Notes: a model not told the origin generated them from the letters alone. DNA of 64,000 nucleotides from JBAZHE01 sp964547855 (GCA_964547855.1 CAZJPG010000005.1:14998-78997); one strand, 5' to 3'; counted from the first letter of the stretch, positions 25,492-34,300 are shown. Numbers and translations are program-made.

Positions 25492-25526
25492 AAAAACGGA
25501 TGTCTAAATTCAGGCATCCGTTTTTT
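25492..25526 (+). terminator. intrinsic terminator
   Basis: AAAAACGGATG pairs with CATCCGTTTTT around a 12-nt loop. Confidence 0.85.
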
Positions 25527-25553
25527 GTTATATTTTAAAGGTTTATTTACCAG

Positions 25554-25582
25554 TTGATTTATATTTTTAGCTTTCATATAAT
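25554..25582 (+). promoter_or_regulatory. promoter of the GT2 gene
   Basis: TTGATT (25554-25559), 17 bp, TATAAT (25577-25582), 21 nt before the ATG. Confidence 0.7.
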
Positions 25583-25603
25583 ATCTATACCTACAAAATA
25601 TAT

Positions 25604-26446
25604 ATGAATAAGCCGCTCATATCGGTCATAATCCCCTGTCATAACGCCGTTCCGTATATCAAGGATTCGCTCAAGTCTATGCTTGGGCAAACCTACGAGA
25701 ACATCGAGATGATCTTAGTCGACGACAATAGCTCCGACGATTTGCCGTCCGCTATTAAGCCATATTTAGATAAATACCCCAACATCCGCTATTTCCGACT
25801 TCAGCAAGACGACCCAGAAAGGATCGGCCCAGACGGGACCGATATCAACGCTGGCTGGATGTCACGCAACTACGGTATTGACATGGCCAGGGGCGAGCTT
25901 ATCACTTTTCAAGACGACGACGACGGTTCTTGCAGCAACCGCTTAGAGTTTCAATATGAAATGATGGTTAGGCATGGAGTTAAACATGTCAACGTCTCTT
26001 GGCAGCGATACCGCGACGAATACAATGCCAAATATTTGGATTTCAAACCGACCGACAAAGACATTATCGGGACAGAAGAGATATTGAAGCTAGCGAAAAA
26101 GACAGCGGGAAAATTATTCAAAAGACTATTTATGCGCGACGAGGCCAAGCACCCTATCATGGGCGCTCTGCATCGCTTTGAGCGCGAACACCTGCGCGAC
26201 TGGACACCATACCCAGAAGCCGCCAACTCCCCTTTATTAAAACGCGAGGTCTTCGACAAATGTCGTTTCCATCAGCTATACGACCGCACCCGCCCATCGA
26301 TAAAGGGTCGAGGATGTGACCGTAATTTCAATTTTTCCGTGGCCGAAACTTTCAAAAGCAGCATAGCCATAAAAGCCCCACTATACCTTTGGCGAACGAA
26401 GTGGGAAAACTACGATTTTAAGGATGAAAAATACCGCCCCAAATAA
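25604..26446 (+). CDS. glycosyltransferase family 2
   Basis: 280 residues. GT-A fold: PLISVIIPCHNAVPYIKDSL near 4-23, then EMILVDDNSSDD near 37-48 and a metal-binding Asp cluster FQDDDDGS near 104-111. The C-terminal half is basic and does not match a subtype I know. Transfers a sugar from an NDP-sugar, probably for cell-surface glycan. It is a single gene with own promoter and terminator, away from the glycan cluster at the end of the window. Confidence 0.9.
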   Translation: MNKPLISVIIPCHNAVPYIKDSLKSMLGQTYENIEMILVDDNSSDDLPSAIKPYLDKYPNIRYFRLQQDDPERIGPDGTDINAGWMSRNYGIDMARGELITFQDDDDGSCSNRLEFQYEMMVRHGVKHVNVSWQRYRDEYNAKYLDFKPTDKDIIGTEEILKLAKKTAGKLFKRLFMRDEAKHPIMGALHRFEREHLRDWTPYPEAANSPLLKREVFDKCRFHQLYDRTRPSIKGRGCDRNFNFSVAETFKSSIAIKAPLYLWRTKWENYDFKDEKYRPK

Positions 26447-26458
26447 GGCGGTGTTTTT
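26433..26458 (+). terminator. intrinsic terminator overlapping the GT2 stop
   Basis: ACCGCC pairs with GGCGGT, followed by T; the left arm is inside the last codons. Confidence 0.75.
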
Positions 26459-26459
26459 A

Positions 26460-26488
26460 TTGACAAAAAAACATATAGACTGTTAAAT
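26460..26488 (+). promoter_or_regulatory. promoter of pyrBI
   Basis: TTGACA (26460-26465), 17 bp, TTAAAT (26483-26488), just after the terminator. Confidence 0.65.
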
Positions 26489-26548
26489 ATAGTTAATTTG
26501 CTCGTTTAAAAACTATCTTGAAATAAACTATTTACCAAGGGGGAATGA

Positions 26549-28039
26549 TTGAAAAACCTTATTTCCATTGAGCAGTTCTCTGCCAATGAATTATTCAACG
26601 TCATCGTGCCAGGGTGTATCGAAATGATACCAAGGGCACGTAAAATGCAGAGCGGTAAACACAAGTTGCCTGATTTTCGGGAAAGAAAACTAACCATCTT
26701 TTCAGTCGAACCTTCGACTAGAACCATCGACTCCTACATGGAAGCCTCTGGACTTCTTGGCTGGTCAGACCATCGCAGTCCACCACCAGACAACACCTCA
26801 CTCATGAAAAGTGAGAGTTGGGCGGAAACTGCTAGAACCTGGGCCATTCAAGGCGCTGGTGTGATAGCCATGCGAACCAAGATCGAAGGCGTTCAAAAGT
26901 TTCTAGCGAAGATACTAGAAGAAAAAGGCTTCAATGTTTCCATTCAAAATTGCGGCGACGGAGAACATGAGCATCCTAGCCAATGCATATTGGACTTAGT
27001 CACTATCAAACAAGAAAAGGGACGACTCGAAAATTTAACCATAGGCTTTTTAGGAGACCTCCGTTTCGGAAGAACCGTACACTCCTTAGTCAAAGCATTG
27101 TCATTGAGCAAAGGAATATCGTTAAGACTAGTATCCGCGCCTGAAATGTCTCTGCCACGGCATTATTTAAAAAATTTCAAAGGAGAGGTCAAACAAAGCG
27201 AGGATCTTAAAATCCTGTCGGACTGTGACGTCATCTATGCCACCCGCATTCAGGTCGAACGCTTCCCACCCGAAGTTCAATATGCGATAGCGAGAGCTAA
27301 AGAAAAATATCGAATAACGGAAGAAGTTTTAAAGGTGTTCAAGCCTGACGCCATCATAATGCACCCCCTGCCCCATGCCAATGGATTTTCTCCAATGGCG
27401 ATTAGGGATAAGCGCGTGGTAATACATAAACAATCGTGGTACGGGATCCCGACCAGAATGTACTTGCTCAACAGAGGCTATATCAATCGCTTCCGAAAAG
27501 AATCACCGATACTAAGCTTGCCAAAAGGCAGTATGAAGACGATTCTGCATAAAGACCTTAAAGAATACTTGGAGGAAAAAAGTTCAAGAAATAAGGCTAG
27601 AAGATACTTTTCTCCGATCGACAATGGTACGGTGATAGATCATTTGCCGCGAGGATTCGGAGCAAAGATCAGGGAAGCCCTTGGAAAAGCCGGTCTTTTC
27701 GGAGAAGACAGTGTTCGACACACTATCGAGGATGTCCCATCGAAGAGAATGGGAAAAAAAGACGTCTTAGTACTTGATGGTGTATTCCTAAGCAAGGAAA
27801 TGATGATCTCGATCGCCTCTTTCGCCGAAGGCGTGACTATTAACGTCATTAAAGATGGCCGTTTTCGAAAATTAATCCTGGGAAAGCCGGGACGAATCGA
27901 AAATATCGGCCACTACCCGAACGATAACTGTATCACCAGACACGACCCGGAGGCATTCCCAATTTTTCTGCGCGTCGGTAACGGAGACGTAGAGTGCCAC
28001 TACTGTGGACGCTCTTTCAAGAATAGTGAAATAAACTGA
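26549..28039 (+). CDS. pyrBI: fused aspartate carbamoyltransferase (catalytic + regulatory)
   Basis: 496 residues joining PyrB (about 1-335) and PyrI (about 350-496). Makes carbamoyl-aspartate. Catalytic marks: EPSTRT near 52-57, a K-x-E-S step, GDGEHEHPSQ near 138-147, GDLRFGRTVHSL near 172-183, and HPLPHANGF near 275, where the usual HPLPR has His in place of Arg. The PyrI part has the nucleotide-binding fold start IDHLPRGFGAKI and a zinc ribbon with CIT...CHYC, but the first of the four usual Cys is missing (HYPNDNC). Start is TTG at 26549 after AAGGGGG; the ATG at 26545 is out of frame and meets a stop after 8 codons. No other pyrimidine genes are nearby. Confidence 0.9.
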   Translation: MKNLISIEQFSANELFNVIVPGCIEMIPRARKMQSGKHKLPDFRERKLTIFSVEPSTRTIDSYMEASGLLGWSDHRSPPPDNTSLMKSESWAETARTWAIQGAGVIAMRTKIEGVQKFLAKILEEKGFNVSIQNCGDGEHEHPSQCILDLVTIKQEKGRLENLTIGFLGDLRFGRTVHSLVKALSLSKGISLRLVSAPEMSLPRHYLKNFKGEVKQSEDLKILSDCDVIYATRIQVERFPPEVQYAIARAKEKYRITEEVLKVFKPDAIIMHPLPHANGFSPMAIRDKRVVIHKQSWYGIPTRMYLLNRGYINRFRKESPILSLPKGSMKTILHKDLKEYLEEKSSRNKARRYFSPIDNGTVIDHLPRGFGAKIREALGKAGLFGEDSVRHTIEDVPSKRMGKKDVLVLDGVFLSKEMMISIASFAEGVTINVIKDGRFRKLILGKPGRIENIGHYPNDNCITRHDPEAFPIFLRVGNGDVECHYCGRSFKNSEIN

Positions 28040-28053
28040 CCTTTAAACGCCAA

Positions 28054-28085
28054 AAGTGGACCGGGCAAACCGATCCGCTTTTTTT
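28054..28085. terminator. terminator between convergent pyrBI and miaA
   Basis: AAGTGG and CCG arms pair with CCGCTT and CGG, followed by seven T on the plus strand. Confidence 0.65.
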
Positions 28086-29013
28086 ATTTAAGAAAATTTT
28101 TCACTTTTCCTTCAGCCTCCGATAAACCACTAACCCAATCGATCGTTCGCTTCTTCTCCCAGCGCTTAAACCAAGTTATTTGACGTTTCGTGAACTGATT
28201 AATGGCACGATTCAAAAGCTCGAACATTTGATCATAGTCTATCTTTTCTTGTAGATACTGCGAGATGAACTTATACTCTAAGCCGAACTCCGTCAGGCGC
28301 TCCCAAGACAGACCGATCCTGTCATGAAGATTTGAAACCTCTTGAACCATATCCTCCTTTTCCAACCTATCTTTTAAGCGTTTCTCTACCCTTTCTGACA
28401 GAACTTCCTTGTCATGTGTGATGCCAATTAACAAAAAATCATACTTGTCGCTTTTTTTATCGGCTACTTCAGAAGGACCTTTGTCATTGACCACTGATGC
28501 GACCTCAAGATAACGCACTAAGCGACGTTTATTGTTCTTGTCGCTATTATTAAGTTTTGAAGCGAAGACCGGATTCTTTTCTTTCAACTCGTCGAACAAC
28601 TCCTCCGCCGTCTTATCTTCCATTTTAGAGCGAGCCTCGATGTCAGGCTTAACGTCTAAAAGTTCATACCCTTCTACGACCGCTTCCAAATATTGACCAG
28701 AACCACCAACTATTATCGGCAACTTACCTCGACCCAGCACATCGTCGATGGCATCATAGGCGGCCTTTTGGTAATCGGCCACCGAATATCTATCCACGGG
28801 ATCGGCCACGTCTATTAAATGATATTTAACCTCTCCATATTCAGCCAAATCTTTGCCAGAACCCACATCCAAACCGCGATATACTTGCCGAGAATCGGCC
28901 GATATTATCTCGCCATCGAACTCGCGCGCCAAAGCTACGCCCAGGGATGTCTTGCCTGACGCCGTCGTTCCTAAAATAACTATGACCTTATTTTTTTTAT
29001 CTTTATCGCTCAT
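28084..29013 (-). CDS. miaA: tRNA dimethylallyltransferase
   Basis: 309 residues. Adds a dimethylallyl group to N6 of A37 in tRNAs reading UNN codons. Walker A GTTASGKTSLG near 15-25; SADSRQVYRGLDVGSGK near 38-54; GGSGQYLEAV near 103; tRNA-binding RQITWFKRW near 283. Lies 4 nt after miaB, which does the next step, so one operon makes ms2i6A. Confidence 0.96.
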   Translation of the reverse strand: MSDKDKKNKVIVILGTTASGKTSLGVALAREFDGEIISADSRQVYRGLDVGSGKDLAEYGEVKYHLIDVADPVDRYSVADYQKAAYDAIDDVLGRGKLPIIVGGSGQYLEAVVEGYELLDVKPDIEARSKMEDKTAEELFDELKEKNPVFASKLNNSDKNNKRRLVRYLEVASVVNDKGPSEVADKKSDKYDFLLIGITHDKEVLSERVEKRLKDRLEKEDMVQEVSNLHDRIGLSWERLTEFGLEYKFISQYLQEKIDYDQMFELLNRAINQFTKRQITWFKRWEKKRTIDWVSGLSEAEGKVKNFLK

Positions 29014-29017
29014 TTTA

Positions 29018-30370
29018 TCATCTTACAAATTCACCTTCTATTCCAAAATCGCCAGCCGACTTTATTTTAACCAGAACAAAACGACCTATTAATTCTTTAT
29101 CTTTAGGCGCAGTAAAGACGACTGTCTTGTGTTGTCCGTTCTTACCAAGCCAATTCCCCTTTTTATTCTTACCATCGACCAAAACGACGACCTCCCTTCC
29201 TATGAACTTTTTGCCATTGGCCAAAGACGTGGTTCGCAGTATCTTCTCCAGCTCCGCATCACGCCTGACCTTCTCTTCCTTGCTGACATTGTCCTTCATC
29301 TTCCAAGCGGCCGTTCCTGGGCGTGGCGAGAATTGAGCCGTGTACGACATATCGTAGCCAACCTTTTTCATTAATTTGGCGGTATTGGAAAACTGGGCTT
29401 TTGTCTCACCAGGAAAGCCGACGATTATATCGGTGGACAAGCCAACATCTGGTATCGATCTTTTTATTTTATCTATTAAACCAAGATAATGCTTTACTGT
29501 GTATTTTCTATTCATGGCAGCCAACACCTTGTCATCACCGGCCTGAACCGGCAAATGAATATAAGGAGTGAAGCGACCACCGCTAGCCGCGACGCGAATA
29601 AGCTCATCGCTCATATCCTTGGGGTGGCTAGTCGAAAAACGAACCCAATAGTTCCTTGGAATACCCTTGCCTTTTTTGGTCGGTATAAGTTCTGGCAAAT
29701 GTCCAACCGCCTCTAGCAATTCATAAAAATGTATCTTCTCCCCTATCTTCTTGTGCGGCAAATATCTTAGATCCTTTTTTGTAACCAAAGCTTTGTAGCT
29801 GTTGACGTTTTGAGCTATCAAATAAATTTCTTTATATCCCTTTTTTATAAAACTGATCGCCTCATCTATTATTTCATGGGCAGGACGATATTGTTCGCGA
29901 CCACGAGCATACGGCACGACACAGTAAGAGCAAAAATTATCACAACCATTGCCGATCGGAATATAAATAGAGAACGGCGAAACAGCTTTTGGTTCGATAT
30001 TAAGATAGTCCTTTTTTCCAAAATTCTTTTTCTTAAGGCCTAATTTTTTATAAAGATTTGGGAGCTCTCTGATCGGTAGCCAAATATCGACCCTGCCATC
30101 AAGCCTCTTGCGAACATCCTCTCTTTCCGAAAGACAACCGGCTAAAATTATCTTAGCGGCTTTATTATCACCTTTAATGGCCGGTATGAGGCCATAATTG
30201 CGGTTCTCTGCCGTCTGCCTTATGCCGCAGGTGTTGAGGACCACCACTCCGGCATCATTGCGTTCTTTGGCCTTTTTGAAGCCATAAAACTCCAAATACG
30301 AGGCTATGCGTTCGCTATCGGCCTCATTCATTTGGCAACCTATGGTTATTATGTAATAAGTTCTCTTCAT
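29018..30370 (-). CDS. miaB: tRNA-2-methylthio-N6-dimethylallyladenosine synthase
   Basis: 450 residues. Radical-SAM methylthiotransferase acting after MiaA. N-terminal UPF0004 domain with Cys at GCQMNEADSER (near 12), NTCGIR (near 48) and AGCLSERE (near 78) binding the auxiliary cluster; radical SAM cluster CDNFCSYC near 143-150; TRAM domain in the last 65 residues. An insertion near 205-215 (YLPHKKIGEK) is not unusual in the group. Confidence 0.96.
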   Translation of the reverse strand: MKRTYYIITIGCQMNEADSERIASYLEFYGFKKAKERNDAGVVVLNTCGIRQTAENRNYGLIPAIKGDNKAAKIILAGCLSEREDVRKRLDGRVDIWLPIRELPNLYKKLGLKKKNFGKKDYLNIEPKAVSPFSIYIPIGNGCDNFCSYCVVPYARGREQYRPAHEIIDEAISFIKKGYKEIYLIAQNVNSYKALVTKKDLRYLPHKKIGEKIHFYELLEAVGHLPELIPTKKGKGIPRNYWVRFSTSHPKDMSDELIRVAASGGRFTPYIHLPVQAGDDKVLAAMNRKYTVKHYLGLIDKIKRSIPDVGLSTDIIVGFPGETKAQFSNTAKLMKKVGYDMSYTAQFSPRPGTAAWKMKDNVSKEEKVRRDAELEKILRTTSLANGKKFIGREVVVLVDGKNKKGNWLGKNGQHKTVVFTAPKDKELIGRFVLVKIKSAGDFGIEGEFVR

Positions 30371-30455
30371 TCAACTAATAATTAAGAAATAAAAAATTAA
30401 GGATTATTTTAATATTTAAACAAGGAGCCGTCAAATCCATCCATAAACACCCGTA

Positions 30456-30491
30456 AATTTAAAATCCCGCCCTACGGCGGAATCTTAAATT
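30456..30491. repeat. 16-bp imperfect inverted repeat downstream of parB
   Basis: AATTTAAAATCCCGCC pairs, with two mismatches, with GGCGGAATCTTAAATT around CCTAC-type loop. It lacks a clear T-run, so it may be a palindromic repeat unit or an RNA-stabilising hairpin between parB and miaB. Confidence 0.55.
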
Positions 30492-30506
30492 ATCCTTTTC
30501 TGCTTC

Positions 30507-31388
30507 CTAATCCTTTATTTTGTTGATCATCTCATCCAGTTCATCATCACTGGAAAAAGTTATCACGATCTTTCCGCCGCGCGACTCTCTTTTTATCTCT
30601 GCTTTAGCGGCAAAGAAAGAACGAAAGGCCGCCTCGCGAACGCCATCGCGCTGATCGGATTTTATCCTTGATTCCTTTGTACCACCGAGTTTTCTAACTT
30701 GTTGGCTGGTCTCGCGAACGGTCCAATTATTCTGTACTATTTTACGAAAGACTTCCATCTGCTTCACTGGATTATCTAGACCCATCAAGTACACGGCATG
30801 AGCCTCGGTCAACTGCCCTTTACTCAAAGCGTCGCGAATCTCTTGCGGTAAAGACGTCAAGCGCATGGTATTAGAGACCTGTGGCCTTGATTTACCCACT
30901 CTTTTAGCCACGTCTTCTACGGTCAAGCTGAATTCGTCCATTAACTGGCGATAGGCCATGGCTTTTTCGATCGGATTAAGGTCAGCGCGCTGAACGTTCT
31001 CAATAATGGCAACTTCCAATTTCTTCTGCTCGTCATAATCGCGAACCACTACTGGAACTTTCTTCAGTCCAGCCATTTTCGAAGCCCTTAAACGTCGCTC
31101 ACCAGCTATAAGTTCATATCTATCGCCATTTTTGGTAACTATCAAGGGCTGAATGACACCATAAGTCTTAATGGACTCTGACAGATCATTAAGTTCATTC
31201 TGATCGAATTCGTGACGCGGCTGTTTAGGGTTGGCATCGATCTTCATCGGATCGACTTCCAACACTCCACCCAAGACAGGCAATGCCGGAGTTCCGACAT
31301 ACTCGGCCTCTTTGATAACTGCGCGCGGTTTGTCTATTTTTTGAGGGATCAACGATCCAAGCCCCCTCCCTAATCCTCCATGAGACAT
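30507..31388 (-). CDS. parB: chromosome partitioning protein ParB
   Basis: About 293 residues from the ATG at 31388 (MSHGGLGRGLGSLIP). Segregates the origin region by spreading on DNA from parS. CTP-binding N-terminal domain with NPKQPRHEFD near 57-66 and GERRLRASKMAG near 98-109; central helix-turn-helix GKSRPQVSNTMRL near 165-177; C-terminal dimer domain. No parS site was found in this window. Followed by miaB. Confidence 0.95.
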   Translation of the reverse strand: MSHGGLGRGLGSLIPQKIDKPRAVIKEAEYVGTPALPVLGGVLEVDPMKIDANPKQPRHEFDQNELNDLSESIKTYGVIQPLIVTKNGDRYELIAGERRLRASKMAGLKKVPVVVRDYDEQKKLEVAIIENVQRADLNPIEKAMAYRQLMDEFSLTVEDVAKRVGKSRPQVSNTMRLTSLPQEIRDALSKGQLTEAHAVYLMGLDNPVKQMEVFRKIVQNNWTVRETSQQVRKLGGTKESRIKSDQRDGVREAAFRSFFAAKAEIKRESRGGKIVITFSSDDELDEMINKIKD

Positions 31389-31471
31389 AATTTTCAATCT
31401 TCAATAATCAATTTTCAATCTTCAATCAACTTAAAAATCAAAAATTAAAAATTATTTAAAAAATTATAAAA

Positions 31472-32251
31472 TTAAAGATTCTTATTTTTACCCTCGTTAT
31501 CCAAGATCTCTCTAGCCAGTCTCTCGTAGGCCTTGCCGCCTTTAGAGCTTTTGTCGTATTGCAATATCGAGCGACCATACGATGGCGCTTCGGCCAAGCG
31601 AACACTTCTTGGAATGACCGAACGGAACACCTTATTCGGGAAATACTGATAGAGTTCGGACATGACCATGCTTGAAAGCTTATTGCGTTGGTCGAACATG
31701 GTTATTACCGCACCCATTATGCCCAGATCCGGCTTAAGATTGTTTTGGATCAAGCTGATAGTGGAGAGCAACTGCCCAAGACCTTCCAAGGCATAGTATT
31801 CGCTTTGTATGGGAATAAGTACTTCATCGGAAGCTACTAGACTATTGACCGTCAAAAGGCCGAGCGACGGAGGGGCATCGATCAATATATAATCATATTC
31901 ATCCCTAACTGATTGTAATATTCTCATTAAACGATATTCTCTCTCATCCATTGACACCATCTCTACGCCAGCCCCAGCCAAAGATGGCGTTGATGGCGCA
32001 ACACTATAACGATCCTGTTTTGTCCTTTTAACCACATGAGGCAACTCTCTTTGCTCCACTAAAACATCATAAAGACCATGTTCAAGTTCGTTCGGCTCAA
32101 AACCAACGCCAGAAGTGGCATTTCCCTGTGGGTCAACATCCACCAAAAGCACGTGTTTTCCAAAGTGCGCCAAATAAGACCCCAGGTTTACGGCCGTGGT
32201 AGTCTTCCCAACTCCTCCCTTTTGATTTACTATGGCTATTATTTTGCCCAT
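31472..32251 (-). CDS. parA: chromosome partitioning ATPase ParA
   Basis: About 259 residues from the ATG at 32251. Deviant Walker A KGGVGKTTTAVNLG near 10-23, VDVDPQGNATSG near 37-48, and DAPPSLGLLTVNSL near 118. Works with ParB. Its promoter is back to back with that of tRNA-Leu. Confidence 0.95.
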   Translation of the reverse strand: MGKIIAIVNQKGGVGKTTTAVNLGSYLAHFGKHVLLVDVDPQGNATSGVGFEPNELEHGLYDVLVEQRELPHVVKRTKQDRYSVAPSTPSLAGAGVEMVSMDEREYRLMRILQSVRDEYDYILIDAPPSLGLLTVNSLVASDEVLIPIQSEYYALEGLGQLLSTISLIQNNLKPDLGIMGAVITMFDQRNKLSSMVMSELYQYFPNKVFRSVIPRSVRLAEAPSYGRSILQYDKSSKGGKAYERLAREILDNEGKNKNL

Positions 32252-32319
32252 ATTAGGCAATTTGTTAACTTATGCACAAAAACTAAAATAGGAACTTTTA
32301 ATCCCTTGTAGCTTATGTT

Positions 32320-32348
32320 ATTATACAAAATCCAAGAGGCCTTGGCAA
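32320..32348 (-). promoter_or_regulatory. promoter of parAB
   Basis: TTGCCA (32343-32348), 17 bp, TATAAT (32320-32325) on the minus strand. Confidence 0.75.
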
Positions 32349-32358
32349 ACTTTCATAT

Positions 32359-32387
32359 TTGACAAAAAAACGGTCATTATCTATAAT
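32359..32387 (+). promoter_or_regulatory. promoter of tRNA-Leu
   Basis: Full consensus TTGACA (32359-32364), 17 bp, TATAAT (32382-32387), divergent from the parA promoter. About 100 nt of leader lie before the tRNA. Confidence 0.8.
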
Positions 32388-32437
32388 CTTAAAAGAGCAA
32401 TAAGTGTTTTAAAAGCGCTTGTTTTTTTTAGAAAAAA

Positions 32438-32467
32438 GGGCGTGTGGCGGAATCCGCCCAAGGCGGA
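32438..32467 (+). repeat. partial copy of the tRNA-Leu 5' end plus palindrome
   Basis: GGGCGTGTGGCGGAA at 32438-32452 repeats exactly the first 15 nt of tRNA-Leu at 32491. It is followed by the palindrome TCCGCCCAAGGCGGA (32453-32467), whose 14-bp core also occurs, reversed, in the tandem array near 52411-52424. Confidence 0.7.
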
Positions 32468-32490
32468 TTATATCTTTGCTCAAAAACTGC

Positions 32491-32574
32491 GGGCGTGTGG
32501 CGGAACTGGCAGACGCGCACGACTCAAAATCGTGTGGACGAAAGTCCATGTGGGTTCGATTCCCACCATGCCCA
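32491..32574 (+). tRNA. tRNA-Leu (anticodon CAA)
   Basis: Acceptor GGGCGTG pairs with CATGCCC (one G-T pair). D-arm, anticodon stem with loop CTCAAAA giving anticodon CAA, a long variable arm with the GGAC-GAAA-GTCC hairpin (class II), and the T-arm GTGGG-TTCGATT-CCCAC. Discriminator A; CCA is not encoded. Confidence 0.95.
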
Positions 32575-32575
32575 C

Positions 32576-32615
32576 AAATAAAATAAGACCGGCTAATGCC
32601 GGTCTTATTTTATTT
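32576..32615 (+). terminator. terminator of tRNA-Leu
   Basis: A perfect 18-bp stem beginning AAATAAAATAAGACCGGC around a 4-nt loop (TAAT). Confidence 0.9.
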
Positions 32616-32626
32616 GTATCGCATAA

Positions 32627-32722
32627 ATGGAAGGGAATCGAACCCTCCCGAGGCGGGCAAGCAAGTTGCGAGCGAGATACGAGGTGAGGCGGAAGCCGAG
32701 CCGAATAATCAAGCGACATCAA
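32627..32722 (-). repeat. degenerate tRNA-derived repeat element
   Basis: On the minus strand this ends in GGGAGGGTTCGATTCCC, a T-arm-like hairpin, preceded by TTGCTTGCCCGCCT and TTCGGC blocks. The same blocks in the same order occur in the tandem array at 52299-52652. It does not fold into a full tRNA (no matching acceptor 5' strand). Confidence 0.6.
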
Positions 32723-32770
32723 TATTCAAAAAAACAAAAAAGGCCGACCATTACTAGGCCAGCCTCTCTA

Positions 32771-34300
32771 TCATTCTTTGATTATCACTTTTATTCTATT
32801 GACCAAGATCGGTGCCTTCTTCATGAACGGTGGCGAAAAACTGATCTTAAAATCGGAAAAGTTATCAGTATTGCTTAAGTAAGTTTTTATTTGAGCCTCA
32901 TTCAAACCGACCAGCTTGTCCTTTTCGACCAAGGCATCCCCTTTCCTGGCTGCCAAGAATCCGACATAAGATATTTCGACCACCGCCTCACCGGATTTAA
33001 AATCGGTATTAGAAAGGCTGTATTCTGTCTCATTCTGGTCAAGACCCAAAACCTTTTTATCCGTCGGAGCCTTAGACAAAAACTTACCCTCGGCCAACTG
33101 TTCGGCGTGGCTCTTTTTAAAGGCTACGACATTCACGTTGGCGCTTAGCTCTATGGTGAATTGATCGACTTTATCTCCAGCCTCATTGCTTTTGTTTACA
33201 TTTAAAGAGTTCTTGTCTATCTCAGAGATCACTTTATCGTAACCCTTGTAATTATCGCCGAACTGTCTAGCGACTTTATCGACCATAGAGGCCTTTAAGT
33301 CTTGTAACCCCTTGTCGATATCTATTTGCTGAATATATTTTTCGACTTGAGTGTTGTAAACAAAGGCTTCTTTGCTTTCGGCATAGACCTTATCCTGAAG
33401 ACCGGACCAAAGCGCCGGCAAAGTGAACCTTGTCGGTCCAATGGCCATTTCTTCGCTTGGCTCGTCAGTATATATCCCAACCTCCGCTTTGCCGTTAGGC
33501 GGTATCTCTACACGATCCTTTATGCGATAGACCTTTCCTTCTGGGCTCATCAAGCGCGTAGTGGCTATCAATATTTGTTTATCGTTCTTGTTGTTATAAA
33601 TAATGGCCTTACCGGTTATTTCACGACCAAGCACCTTGGCGCCAGTGGCCTGAAAAGTTCCCTCTTCTTTTATTGGTATCTGTTCTACAGCGCCTTCTAT
33701 AGCCTCCTTATTGGACGACAAAACATCTTTATTGTCTTGATTGACGACCACGAAAGACGTCTTATCACTCTTACGTTCTTTCTTTGGCGTCACCTCGACC
33801 GTCAAAGAAACTACGTAAAAATAGAAAATCGACCCTAGTAACAAAACTGTTAGGGCAATGAAAAACAAAGAGAGTTTTCTGTAGAGTCCGATCGACCTTG
33901 GCTGATCGATATAACCGTCCTTTTTGTCGTTGTCAGCGTCTTTTTCCTTCTTATCCTCCTTCTTTTCTTCTTTCTTGGAAGAGACTTCTTTTATTTTCAC
34001 TTTCTCTTTTTCTTCCTTAGCGGTTTTTTTGGATGTTTTTTTAAAGAATTCTCTATCCTCTCCGACGCTATCGAGTTTAACGGCATCCTCCCTGGCTGCA
34101 ACGATATCCTCCTCGTGGCTATCTTTGCGGCCGTCCTTTTTACTGACAACTCTTACTGGTAATTTAGTCTTTTTTGGCGTCTTTTTAACAGCAGACGTCG
34201 GTTCAGACTTCTTTTTACGAGTGCCAGCGGTCGCCCTCTTCTTTGCCGGCTTATCTTTCGCCGGCACTTCTTCTTTTTTAACGTCTTTTTCCGGTGCCAT
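32771..34300 (-). CDS. anchored protein with long charged N-terminus and baseplate-J-like outer domain
   Basis: 509 residues. About 135 N-terminal residues are Lys/Glu/Ala-rich and probably disordered inside the cell, then one membrane helix (about 142-165), then an outer beta-rich part. That part has ATGAKVLGREITGKAIIYNN near 220-240 and a RLMSPEGKVYRIKDRVEIPP block near 250-270, which I know from many proteins of this phylum and which resemble phage baseplate J-like domains. Function unknown; a surface or secretion-machine part is possible. Single gene with own promoter. Confidence 0.75.
   Translation of the reverse strand: MAPEKDVKKEEVPAKDKPAKKRATAGTRKKKSEPTSAVKKTPKKTKLPVRVVSKKDGRKDSHEEDIVAAREDAVKLDSVGEDREFFKKTSKKTAKEEKEKVKIKEVSSKKEEKKEDKKEKDADNDKKDGYIDQPRSIGLYRKLSLFFIALTVLLLGSIFYFYVVSLTVEVTPKKERKSDKTSFVVVNQDNKDVLSSNKEAIEGAVEQIPIKEEGTFQATGAKVLGREITGKAIIYNNKNDKQILIATTRLMSPEGKVYRIKDRVEIPPNGKAEVGIYTDEPSEEMAIGPTRFTLPALWSGLQDKVYAESKEAFVYNTQVEKYIQQIDIDKGLQDLKASMVDKVARQFGDNYKGYDKVISEIDKNSLNVNKSNEAGDKVDQFTIELSANVNVVAFKKSHAEQLAEGKFLSKAPTDKKVLGLDQNETEYSLSNTDFKSGEAVVEISYVGFLAARKGDALVEKDKLVGLNEAQIKTYLSNTDNFSDFKISFSPPFMKKAPILVNRIKVIIKE

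Noticed and set aside
26545..26571. ATG at 26545 with an 8-codon frame as a pyrBI leader peptide
   Set aside because: It overlaps the TTG start out of frame, is very short, and has no attenuator hairpin after it; it may be chance.
27100..27540. SLSKG and LSLPKGS in PyrBI as further in-frame repeat copies
   Set aside because: The DNA lacks the GTCATTGCGAG core and the first matches the normal PyrB helix there.
30371..32490. Search for parS around parAB
   Set aside because: No copy of the 16-bp TGTTTCACGTGAAACA-type palindrome was found here.
32442..32722. Open frames over tRNA-Leu and its flanks on both strands
   Set aside because: They translate the tRNA, its terminator and the tRNA-like repeat; no protein features.
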